9,217 bases of DNA from the NCBI GenBank assembly GCA_031278295.1, contig JAITKQ010000051.1, positions 1-9,217 of the forward strand. Direction: 5' to 3'. The DNA is from Spirochaetaceae bacterium (GTDB lineage Bacteria; Spirochaetota; Spirochaetia; Treponematales; Breznakiellaceae). Of this stretch, positions 1 through 6,924 are shown piece after piece. Within the stretch, counting starts at the first letter, position 1; each line of letters begins with the position of its first letter. The notes under the pieces were generated by a model, which was not told the origin of the DNA, did not search any database, and saw nothing but the letters and a program-made list of their open reading frames with translations. The position numbers and the translations under genes were made by a program.

Positions 1-1
1 T

Positions 2-76
2 GGATTTTCGCATAAATACGCAAAGAATTCCGATGAACGGGTAGCCTTCCAAGTTTACAAGGTATACATTTCATGA
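2..76 (+). CDS. Possible C-terminal end of a rightward gene entering from the left edge
   Basis: Frame 2 is open from the window edge to a TGA at 74-76 and gives 24 residues, ending in FQVYKVYIS. The composition looks protein-like, and the next gene (stop at 206) points towards it, so the two would be convergent with a palindromic tract between them. A 24-codon open frame can occur by chance and no family can be recognised. On the opposite strand an ATG at 74-72 also opens a frame to the edge, without a convincing ribosome binding site. Low confidence; the bases to the left are needed to decide. Confidence 0.3.
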   Translation, partial: GFSHKYAKNSDERVAFQVYKVYIS

Positions 77-153
77 ATATTTATACAGTTTTATACGCAA
101 AGCGTGACACGGTGGCGGGCAAACCGTGCCGGCCTGTTTTGTATGACGCGGCC

Positions 154-196
154 CCGGTACGGACGCCGGTACGGCGTCCGTACCGGCGCCGTACCC
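154..196. repeat. GTAC-rich palindromic tract with two mutually exclusive hairpins
   Basis: Bases 154-167 pair perfectly with 173-186 (14 bp, 5-nt loop). An alternative stem pairs 168-176 with 187-195 (9 bp, 10-nt loop); the two cannot form together. GTAC recurs at 157, 169, 180 and 191, about once per helical turn. The tract lies 10-52 nt beyond the stop of the leftward gene at 206. It could protect mRNA ends or aid termination, but neither strand has a T-run after the stem, so it is not a canonical intrinsic terminator. It may instead be one copy of a dispersed chromosomal palindrome. Confidence 0.6.
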
Positions 197-205
197 GCGT
201 CCGAG

Positions 206-1663
206 TCAAAAAGTTTTCTGAAACCTCCACGACAATGTGTATTCCAGGTCTCCGGTTTCGGCGTTCCCGCTCAGTTTAAGGCCGATCCGCCCGTATTTTC
301 CGCTGACCGAAACGCTGATCGAGTTTGTAACAAGCGGCGGCTTTTCATCCGTCAGCGTGTAGTTGATCGTGCCTTTCAACGAAACAAAGAGTATCTGGCA
401 GGATAGTGCGCCCGAAAACTTAAACGAATCGAACTCAAACCTGGCCGTAAAGTCAGGAAACGGGTTTATGCGGGCACCTATTTTTGCCGAGGTATGCCGA
501 TCAAGGTTTACGCTGAGAGTCGGATGAAGCGGCCCGACGCTTAAGGCCGCCCCCAAGCCAAGGCTGTCATCTATCCTTTCATAGTTTCGGGCGTCACGCT
601 CCATCGTGAACGAGAGGCGCTTGAAACGGACAGGCAGGCTTTTATTCAGGGGCAAGCGGTAGTAGACGCTTGTCGAACTGCGGTCAAAAGGTTCTTGCGG
701 TGCGGCGGCCCGTAATGTGGAGGATACGCGGAAGAGCATATTGCGGCGGCCTTCCCACTCGAATTTGGCCGCGCCCCTGAAACCGGCACCGGGTATTGAA
801 CCGTCGGCGGCGGAAAAACGGGAGTCCGTGCCATCCGCCGCAAACGACAGAGACCACGGCCCTGCGCCGCCGCGCAGGGCCGCATTGGCATAGACTCCTT
901 CCCCCCATGCGAATATTTCAGAGCGGGCAAAATCTCCGGTAAAGCAAAAGTAGCGGTTTGTGAACGTCGCGTTAAAAGCGAAAAATCTGAGTTTACGTTC
1001 CGGCAGGTAGGGTTTATCGGAAAACCATGAGCTGTTTTTCCGTTCCGCCACCGGCCTTTCCGTAATCAGCCCCTCAAACCGGACATTTGAGCTAAAGGGC
1101 AGCCGTAATCCCGCCCCTGCTAAAAATATGGCGTCTGCGTTGCCGTCAAATTGCATAGAAATAGAAGCGTTGACAGGCCCGATGGCCGGACTCAAAAGTT
1201 CAATGTATGTATTCGCATCTTCCATTTCCCCCGCCGAAGTTTTAAGATCGGCGGTTGACAGGCTGTGCGATTCGAACCAGGGCGCGCTGTGCAACCATAC
1301 GTTGCGGGTACGGTTAAGCAGCCCCCGCGTCTCGATCAGACCGTAAATCAGCCTGGAACCCGTACCCTTGTGGTAAAGCGCCACGCCGAGGGCGTTCACC
1401 CCGTCGTCCGTATGTTCCCACGGCGGGACAGGTATCCTGTCACTTAGCTGCCCGCGAAGCTGGAAGCCCCACGGAGCGTACAGCCTAAGGTCCAGCCGGT
1501 TTACAAAGTTACCGCTCCCCGTCCACGAACCGCTCTCAAGGAGGCCTAAGCTGAAAAGCTTCCCGCCGCTGTCCGAATTGGATTCCTCAGCGCTCAATGC
1601 GGCGCAGGCTACGGCGAGGAGTATCATCGTAACTGTATTTTTGCATAAAAACATTACTTTCAT
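206..1663 (-). CDS. Secreted, predicted outer-membrane beta-barrel-like protein of unknown function
   Basis: A 485-residue protein with no recognised family. The N-terminus has a signal peptide: a short basic n-region (K2, K8), a hydrophobic core at about residues 11-24, and a probable signal peptidase I site after ALSA at residue 25. A relaxed spirochaetal lipobox ending in C20 is an alternative. The rest alternates polar and hydrophobic residues with many Gly, Ser, Phe and Arg, as in transmembrane beta strands (for example VRFEGLITERPV and TARFEFDSFKFSGAL). The last residue is Phe in WRFQKTF, a C-terminal signature typical of barrels recognised by the BAM machinery. The start ATG has only a weak upstream SD, and a second ATG three codons in is possible. 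It lies 76 nt downstream of smc on the same strand and is probably co-transcribed with it. Function is unknown; it could be a porin or a structural surface protein. Confidence 0.75.
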   Translation of the reverse strand: MKVMFLCKNTVTMILLAVACAALSAEESNSDSGGKLFSLGLLESGSWTGSGNFVNRLDLRLYAPWGFQLRGQLSDRIPVPPWEHTDDGVNALGVALYHKGTGSRLIYGLIETRGLLNRTRNVWLHSAPWFESHSLSTADLKTSAGEMEDANTYIELLSPAIGPVNASISMQFDGNADAIFLAGAGLRLPFSSNVRFEGLITERPVAERKNSSWFSDKPYLPERKLRFFAFNATFTNRYFCFTGDFARSEIFAWGEGVYANAALRGGAGPWSLSFAADGTDSRFSAADGSIPGAGFRGAAKFEWEGRRNMLFRVSSTLRAAAPQEPFDRSSTSVYYRLPLNKSLPVRFKRLSFTMERDARNYERIDDSLGLGAALSVGPLHPTLSVNLDRHTSAKIGARINPFPDFTARFEFDSFKFSGALSCQILFVSLKGTINYTLTDEKPPLVTNSISVSVSGKYGRIGLKLSGNAETGDLEYTLSWRFQKTF

Positions 1664-1739
1664 GCATTACTATTGGCTGAAAAATGAAATTTACTTGGAT
1701 TTATCCGAAAAATCTGCGCCCGGGCAGTGCCGTGCCGGT

Positions 1740-4703
1740 TTAATCAGCTTTACGCAAGGCGCGGAGCGGGTGCAGGTCCGCCTCGCTTACCGCTTCCGGG
1801 TCGTCTATGCCGCGCGGAAGCTCACGCCCCGTTTCCGGCGGGACATCCTCGTCCTCTACGGCGGCGGCGCTTACAAGGGATGTCGTACCGTCGAAGCCGC
1901 CCGCCCCGCCGGCGGCGTTTTGCATACGTATCGCTATCGTTTTGCTTATGCCCTTCTCCTCCATCGTAACGCCGAGCAGAGTCGCGGCCCCGATAACCGT
2001 TTTCTTGTTGTGCGTGATGATGACAAACTGGCTCTTGCTGCCGAATTCGCGGAGCAGCTGCACAAAACGGCTCACGTTGTCCTCGTCAAGGGCGGCGTCT
2101 ATCTCGTCGAGAAAGCAGAACGGCGAAGGTTTGACCATGTACGTCGCAAACAGCAGCGCCACCGCTGTCATCGACTTTTCGCCGCCTGAAAGCAGCGTTA
2201 TGTTTTCAAGTTTCTTGCCTGGCGGCTGGGCAAAGATTTCTATGCCCGATTCTAGCACGTGGTTAGGGTCGCTAAGCCTAAGCTGCGCCTGCCCGCCGCC
2301 AAACAGCCGCCGGAACATATTGTGAAAATTCGTTTTTACCTTGTTGTAGTTTGTCATGAAACGTTCAGAGGCGATCGCGCGGGTCTCCGCCGCGATGCTC
2401 TCTAAATCGGTCCTCGCTTTCCGCAAATCGTCCATCTGATTCGTAAGAAAATCGTAGCGCTCTTTGGTTTCTTCGAATTCCTCCGGCGCACCGTAGTTTA
2501 TGCCGCCAAGTTCCCGCGAGCTGCCTTTGGCCGCGTTCAGCCGTTCCCGCAGATCGGCGGGCGAACCTGTGATCGTGTAGATTCGCTCTTCAAATTCCAA
2601 GAGGTCACGGGAATGGGCATCGCGGAAATTTTCCTGTATGTTTTCGATGTCGCGTTCCGCTGTGGCAAGCTCAAGCTGGAGCCGCTCAAGCTGCTGATTC
2701 AGCCTGTTGACCGCCTCCATCCGTTTGTTGACCATGTCTTTTTTACCGGAAACATCCTTGTTACGCCGCTCTATGTCTTTTTGCAGCTTTTCAAGGCCGG
2801 CACCGAGCGCGGTCCCGCGCTTTTCTATCTCCGCGATGTCGCTTTCCGCGGAAGAAATGCGTTCTTCAAGGTCATCGCTCCGTTCCCGCGCAAGGAAAAG
2901 TTCATCCTGGATACTTTTCAACAGGGCTTCCTGCTCGGCAAGCTGGCGGCGGATAAGACGGGCGCGGGACTCGGCGGCCTCGGACTGCGCCTGCATCTGC
3001 GTCCGGCTTACCTGAAGGTCGTGCAGGGTCTGCCGGTACTCCGCGATCCTCTCGCCCAAGCCATCGTTGGCCTGCCGCAGGGCGGAAATATGTTCACGTT
3101 TGGCAGTCGCTCCGTCCTTGCAGGCGCGAATCTCGCTGTCCAGCGCCCGTTTTCTAGTGATGATGCCCTCCGGCGCGAGGAATTCGTCGATGAATGTGGG
3201 GACGCCCTTACAGTAGGCGGCGAATAGCGAGGAAACAAGCTCCGCCTCCTCGGACGCCTTACCAAGCGCGGCGGCAAGGCTTGCCGCCGCGCGTTTTACC
3301 TCCTCCCCGCCCGAAGTCCCGCGCCCGGCAGCGGCGGCTATATCGCCAAGCAAGGCCTTTTTCCCCTTAAGCAGCGCGTCAAGCCGCGAAAGCGCGTTTT
3401 CAAGCTCCGACTGGGTTTTCCTGCGTTCCGCCGCCGAGTACCCGGCCTCTTTAAGGCCCGCGTCAAGGGCCGCCACAATGTCGTCCGTGATCGTCTCAAG
3501 TTCCCGCTCGGACACGGCGCGTTTTTCCTCGAAACGTTTTATGGCCGCCTCGTCCGTCAGTATCGTTTCCTCGTTTTCGCCTATCCTTGATGACGAAATT
3601 TTGATGTTCTCTTCGAAGGAAGCGGCGTTTTCCTCAATACCCGCAATCTTTTTACGCAGATCGCGAACTATCCCGTCCTGCTCCTCCGCATCGTCCCGCA
3701 ACTCCTCCGTCCGCGATATGCAGGAACGTTCCTTGTTCTCATTCTGATTTATCTGATTCCTGCATTCATACCGCTGTTCCGCGACAAGTTTTACCTCGTT
3801 GGCAAGCGCTTCCTTATCCTTGGCAAGCCCGAAAAGCGTCCTCTGCCCTTCCAGAAATTCCTGTTCAAGCGAGTTTACCTCGCCAAGAAAATCCTGTACC
3901 GATCTGTTGATCTCCTCCAGTTCCTGACGCAGCGCGTCCCGTTCCTTCGTCTTGAGTTTGAGGTTTTCGCCGCGCTCGTCACGCAAGTCGCGAAACTGCT
4001 TGAGACGCAGCAGCTGAATATCCCGCTCCATCCCAAAGATTTCGTCCCGCAACGCGCGAAAACGTATCGTTTTTTCCGCCTGAAGCTTCAAGGTATCGTA
4101 ATTTCGCTTCACTTCTTTGAGCAGAGCCTCGACCTGCCGTATGTTTTCGTCATACCTTGCGATTTTTAGCTCGGCATCGCGGGTTTTTACCTTGAAACTT
4201 GTGATTCCCGCCGCTTCTTCAAACAGGTAACGCCGTTCTTCCGGCCTGGAGGACAGCGCCTGATCGATTTTTCCCTGTTCCATCACGGAATACGCCGCCT
4301 TCCCGACCCCGGTATCCCAAAAAAGCTCGCGTATTTCCTTTAGCCGCCTCTCCTGCGAGTTGATAGAGTACTCACTTTCACCGTTACGGTACAGGCGGCG
4401 CTTTATCTGCACCTCCGGCATGTCTATAGGCAGGATGCCGTCGTCGTTGGCAAGCGTAAGCGTAACCTCCGCCACGCCGAGCGCCTTACGCGACTCCGTG
4501 CCGTTAAAGATTACGTCCTCCATCTTTTCCGCCCTCAACGCACCCGACCTCTGTTCGCCGAGCACCCACTTTATCGCGTCAACCACATTCGACTTTCCGC
4601 AGCCGTTAGGCCCTAAAAGCGCGGTTATTCCGTCCGCAAACTCTATATGCGTCTTGTCCGCAAAGGACTTGAATCCAAAAATGTCCAGACTTTTAAGAAA
4701 CAA
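1740..4703 (-). CDS. smc: Chromosome segregation protein Smc (short form, atypical centre)
   Basis: SMC-family ATPase of 987 residues that organises and separates the chromosome, normally with ScpA and ScpB. The N-terminus, FLKSLDIFGFKSFADKT, is classic Smc. Walker A GPNGCGKS is at 31-38, the Q-loop Gln at 143, signature LSGGEK at 838-843, Walker B FLDEID at 864-869, and a head His in ITHNKKT at 898. Long charged coiled-coil segments run at about 170-450 and 530-790. Bacterial Smc is usually about 1150-1190 residues; here the midpoint (about 445-530) has no recognisable glycine-rich hinge domain. A tail of about 55 acidic and Ala/Pro-rich residues follows the head (from about 930). The start codon is TTG, fixed by the conserved N-terminus and an AGGAG six bases upstream. 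scpA and scpB are not in the window. Confidence 0.95.
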   Translation of the reverse strand: MFLKSLDIFGFKSFADKTHIEFADGITALLGPNGCGKSNVVDAIKWVLGEQRSGALRAEKMEDVIFNGTESRKALGVAEVTLTLANDDGILPIDMPEVQIKRRLYRNGESEYSINSQERRLKEIRELFWDTGVGKAAYSVMEQGKIDQALSSRPEERRYLFEEAAGITSFKVKTRDAELKIARYDENIRQVEALLKEVKRNYDTLKLQAEKTIRFRALRDEIFGMERDIQLLRLKQFRDLRDERGENLKLKTKERDALRQELEEINRSVQDFLGEVNSLEQEFLEGQRTLFGLAKDKEALANEVKLVAEQRYECRNQINQNENKERSCISRTEELRDDAEEQDGIVRDLRKKIAGIEENAASFEENIKISSSRIGENEETILTDEAAIKRFEEKRAVSERELETITDDIVAALDAGLKEAGYSAAERRKTQSELENALSRLDALLKGKKALLGDIAAAAGRGTSGGEEVKRAAASLAAALGKASEEAELVSSLFAAYCKGVPTFIDEFLAPEGIITRKRALDSEIRACKDGATAKREHISALRQANDGLGERIAEYRQTLHDLQVSRTQMQAQSEAAESRARLIRRQLAEQEALLKSIQDELFLARERSDDLEERISSAESDIAEIEKRGTALGAGLEKLQKDIERRNKDVSGKKDMVNKRMEAVNRLNQQLERLQLELATAERDIENIQENFRDAHSRDLLEFEERIYTITGSPADLRERLNAAKGSSRELGGINYGAPEEFEETKERYDFLTNQMDDLRKARTDLESIAAETRAIASERFMTNYNKVKTNFHNMFRRLFGGGQAQLRLSDPNHVLESGIEIFAQPPGKKLENITLLSGGEKSMTAVALLFATYMVKPSPFCFLDEIDAALDEDNVSRFVQLLREFGSKSQFVIITHNKKTVIGAATLLGVTMEEKGISKTIAIRMQNAAGGAGGFDGTTSLVSAAAVEDEDVPPETGRELPRGIDDPEAVSEADLHPLRALRKAD

Positions 4704-4709
4704 CAGGAT

Positions 4710-4714
4710 CTCCT
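4710..4714 (-). promoter_or_regulatory. Ribosome binding site that fixes the TTG start of smc
   Basis: Read on the minus strand, AGGAG stands six bases before TTG at 4703-4701. There is no ATG nearby in frame, and the conserved Smc N-terminus begins exactly here, so the TTG is very likely the true start. Confidence 0.8.
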
Positions 4715-4750
4715 GAAAAACTTATCCGTACCACCAAATAGCTCGAATTC

Positions 4751-4780
4751 ACTATAGCCTGCCTGGCGCTTTCACGCCAA
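4751..4780 (-). promoter_or_regulatory. Candidate sigma-70 promoter for smc
   Basis: On the minus strand TTGGCG (4780-4775) and TATAGT (4756-4751) are separated by 18 bases. The -10 matches the consensus at five of six positions and the -35 at four of six. Transcription would start near 4744, giving a leader of about 40 nt before the smc TTG. A small inverted repeat (4764-4768 with 4775-4779) overlaps the -35 and spacer and might bind a regulator; that is inference. Confidence 0.5.
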
Positions 4781-5130
4781 GCCCGAATCGGCATTTTGCA
4801 TTTAGGCGCGTCTTTTTTTAAACGTAACTGTAAAAACCGCCGTTTTGCGAAATACCGCGTACTTGAAATCTTTACTTTATCCGGCGATAATGAATGTTAT
4901 AGGGAAGCGCCGAACGGCTCATCCGGGTGTTTGACGGTTGATAGAAGCGGCGTTGCTTTAAGGCCCGCCGTGCCTTCCCTACCGGGTTAAAGCAGGCGGA
5001 ACTCTCAAACTTAACGCGCAAGTGTTGAGTCAAGGTCAGGCAAAACAGCTTAAACGTTGCTTCGTGTAATGAAACAGGCAAATACCCGTAGCGGCGGCAG
5101 CGCAAATGATGGACGTAAGGTGCCGGTTAA
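4781..5130. other. Divergent intergenic region between smc and the GGDEF gene
   Basis: No convincing gene is seen in these 350 bases. The longest open frame, about 77 codons on the minus strand (5105-4872), starts with TTG, has no clear SD and resembles nothing known. No tRNA or recognised small RNA was found by eye. The region contains an inverted repeat: 4954-4961 pairs with 4987-4994, continued after a two-base bulge by 4964-4967 with 4983-4986. It also holds a small perfect palindrome at 5123-5135, followed by four T. It could carry the promoter and leader of the cyclase gene. Confidence 0.4.
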
Positions 5131-5144
5131 ACCGGTTTTGCTCC

Positions 5145-5151
5145 GGGGGGG
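5145..5151 (+). repeat. G7 homopolymer at the 5' end of the cyclase reading frame
   Basis: Seven consecutive G lie about 91 bases before the nearest ATG of the GGDEF gene, inside its open frame. The ATG pair at 5106-5111 is in another frame and would join the cyclase frame if one G were lost. It may equally be a poor SD-like sequence for a non-ATG start near 5158. A tract of seven is short for efficient slippage. Confidence 0.4.
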
Positions 5152-5241
5152 TCAGATATTTCGCTTTTAAACAAACTGCTGTACTATAACTTTACAAAAG
5201 AAGACCTTGCGAGCTGTCGTGACGAAATCCGGCAGCACAAC

Positions 5242-6309
5242 ATGACAGGCCTTTTGGTAGTCAGCCTCGTAAGCGGGGTGTTGATGCTGCTGCTTTCGTT
5301 CTATCCAAAATACCACAACGACAACCGCTTGTTTTATTATTTACCGGGCGTGGCGGAGATATGCGTGTTTGTTTTCTTGCTGTACACGTTCAAAAAAAAG
5401 CATATATCCGTATTCACCGAAAATATCAGCTTTGTCGTATTTTTCTGTTCTCTTTTATGTTTTTGTATGTACGCCTATATGGTGGATCGATCGCCGTTTG
5501 TCGTCCGTTTTTTGGTGATGTTCCTGAGTTTTCAGATAATCTTTGTGATGGGCTTAATCACCAGCATAGCGGTAAATACGATCATCGTACTGCTTTTTTT
5601 TACGGCAAACAAATACTCCTCCGGCATTTGGTGGGGCATTTTAACCAACAGCATATTCGATGTTTACAACATTATCCTTTCCGCGCTGATATGCATGACT
5701 CTTAACTGGTACACAACCCGCGTTATTGTAAGCGGGATTATATCCTATAACCACGATCAGCTTACCGGCCTCAACAACAGGCGCAGCTTTGAACAGTCCG
5801 TAAACTTTTATACCTCCGTCTGCCGCCATGTCCACCAAACCGTGTGCGTGGTTATGATGGATGTTGATTTTTTCAAACCTTACAATGACTTTTACGGCCA
5901 TACAAAAGGCGACATTGTTCTGCAATCCATAGGCAGGGCGCTGAAAAAACTGTCGGAAGAAGACGGCCTCTACGTGGCGCGTGTAGGCGGCGAGGAATTT
6001 ATTATTTTGTGGACCGAAAACCGCCTGCTGGAAGCGGAACGTGTCGTCCTTAAACTCCGCCAAAAAATCATCGATCTACAAATACCGCACGAAAAATCGC
6101 TCGTCGCCCCCTGCATTACGGCCAGTTTCGGCCTGTACTTTATGCGCGGCGGAAGCCTGGACAGCAGGGAAGAATTGTACAATCATGCGGATATAGCCCT
6201 GTACAAAGCGAAAGAAGCCGGCAGAAACTGCATCATGCTGCTCGATTCTTCCAACTACGTATGCCGTCTTGTGGAACTGCGTCAGGCCGATAAACTGGTA
6301 CGGCGTTGA
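5242..6309 (+). CDS. Membrane-anchored diguanylate cyclase (GGDEF domain)
   Basis: Makes cyclic di-GMP from two GTP at the inner membrane. Five or six hydrophobic spans occupy about residues 4-158 (roughly 4-22, 31-50, 62-80, 87-122, 129-155). The GGDEF domain follows, from HDQLTGLNNRR (171-181) to YKAKEAGRN (321-329). Catalytic elements are intact: the first metal-binding Asp in DVDFFKPYND (207-216) and the GGEEF signature at 249-253. The inhibitory-site Arg-x-x-Asp expected six to nine residues before GGEEF is absent (Leu and Glu occupy those positions), so product inhibition through that site is unlikely. The frame stays open upstream to 5131 and encodes plausible cytosolic residues (KLLYYNFTKEDLASCRDEI), while the ATG at 5242 has no SD. 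The real start may be a rare codon near 5158-5181, or the 5' end may be altered at the G7 tract. The stop overlaps the next start. Confidence 0.9.
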   Translation: MTGLLVVSLVSGVLMLLLSFYPKYHNDNRLFYYLPGVAEICVFVFLLYTFKKKHISVFTENISFVVFFCSLLCFCMYAYMVDRSPFVVRFLVMFLSFQIIFVMGLITSIAVNTIIVLLFFTANKYSSGIWWGILTNSIFDVYNIILSALICMTLNWYTTRVIVSGIISYNHDQLTGLNNRRSFEQSVNFYTSVCRHVHQTVCVVMMDVDFFKPYNDFYGHTKGDIVLQSIGRALKKLSEEDGLYVARVGGEEFIILWTENRLLEAERVVLKLRQKIIDLQIPHEKSLVAPCITASFGLYFMRGGSLDSREELYNHADIALYKAKEAGRNCIMLLDSSNYVCRLVELRQADKLVRR

Positions 6310-6773
6310 AATATCCTCCTTTCCGCCATTTTTTGATTAGCCTTGCCTTTGTCTTTACGGTCTGTATCCCGGCGGAACAAAAGGCCCAGCCAAATTTGCC
6401 TTCAAAAACCATTGTCATTATGAATCAGGCGGGAAAAGATGTCGGCCTCGACGTGGAACTTGCCGTTTCCGGCGAAGAACGGAGCATGGGGCTGATGTTC
6501 AGAAAAAAACTGGACGACGGCCGCGGTATGCTGTTCGTCTTTCAAAACGACCAAATACTTTCATTTTGGATGAAAAATACCTCTATCCCGTTGTCCATAG
6601 CGTTTATCAGACATGATGGCCGTATCATCGAAATTCACGATATGCGGCCGCAGAGCCTCGAGGGTATCAGATCGAGCCGTTCTGCCCGTTACGCCCTCGA
6701 AGTGCCGCAGGGTTGGTTTGAACGTTCAGGCATCTCCGTCGGCTGCATAGCCCGGCTTGGCGACGGCCCTTAA
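6306..6773 (+). CDS. Exported DUF192-family protein
   Basis: A 155-residue member of the DUF192 family, a small single-domain family of unknown biochemical role, often exported. The N-terminus has a signal sequence: basic residues to H8, then a hydrophobic stretch FLISLAFVFTVCIPA (9-23), with cleavage near A23 or possibly lipidation at C20. Family motifs are ERSMGLMFR (58-66), GMLFVF (74-79), FWMKNTSIPLSIAFI (87-101) and YALEVPQGWF (129-138). The start is TTG at 6306-6308, overlapping the TGA of the cyclase gene (6307-6309), so translational coupling is likely. The next ATG (6420) would remove the signal peptide. The stop is separated by one G from a C14 tract. A link to c-di-GMP signalling is suggested only by operon position. 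Confidence 0.88.
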   Translation: MKYPPFRHFLISLAFVFTVCIPAEQKAQPNLPSKTIVIMNQAGKDVGLDVELAVSGEERSMGLMFRKKLDDGRGMLFVFQNDQILSFWMKNTSIPLSIAFIRHDGRIIEIHDMRPQSLEGIRSSRSARYALEVPQGWFERSGISVGCIARLGDGP

Positions 6774-6774
6774 G

Positions 6775-6788
6775 CCCCCCCCCCCCCC
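6775..6788. repeat. C14 homopolymer just after the DUF192 gene
   Basis: Fourteen consecutive C begin one base after the DUF192 TAA (6771-6773). Being outside the frame, length changes cannot alter that protein. On the other strand it is a G14 tract 135 bases past the glycosyltransferase stop. It may affect mRNA 3' ends or termination, or simply mark a genome prone to G/C homopolymers. Confidence 0.75.
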
Positions 6789-6814
6789 GTCTGCCTCCCG
6801 CATTTTTTTAGCGA

Positions 6815-6826
6815 TCGGTATACCGA
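6815..6826. repeat. 12-bp perfect palindrome in the convergent intergenic region
   Basis: TCGGTATACCGA is its own reverse complement. It lies between the DUF192 and glycosyltransferase genes. It has no loop and a T-run on the wrong side for a plus-strand terminator, so it is more like a protein-binding site or chance. No function is assigned. Confidence 0.35.
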
Positions 6827-6907
6827 CCGTACCGCGGAGTCTTTGCCCTATTTTAAAACGAAAATTATCGCCAAAACAACCCTTTTACTGTTTTCGGCGG
6901 AAGTTAT

Positions 6908-6924
6908 CCGGAAACTCCGGTTTT
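6908..6924 (+). terminator. Weak candidate terminator for the cyclase-DUF192 operon
   Basis: CCGGA (6908-6912) and TCCGG (6916-6920) form a 5-bp stem with a 3-nt loop, followed by TTTT. It stands 135 bases after the DUF192 stop and touches the stop codon of the convergent glycosyltransferase gene. The stem and U-run are both short, so this is only a candidate. Confidence 0.3.

Noticed and set aside
16..102. Direct repeat ATACGCAAAG at 16-25 and 93-102
   Set aside because: Ten bases in two copies 77 apart, without further structure, could be chance. There are too few copies for an iteron or CRISPR array.
1664..1739. Possible terminator between smc and the barrel gene
   Set aside because: A T5 run exists, but only a 4-bp CCGG self-pair precedes it, with a long loop. 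It is too weak to call.
1578..3227. Several long plus-strand open frames opposite smc
   Set aside because: They are antisense shadows of a GC-rich coding sequence; smc itself is unmistakable.
4872..5105. 77-codon minus-strand open frame upstream of smc
   Set aside because: TTG start without a clear SD, no recognisable similarity, and it spans the inverted-repeat structure.
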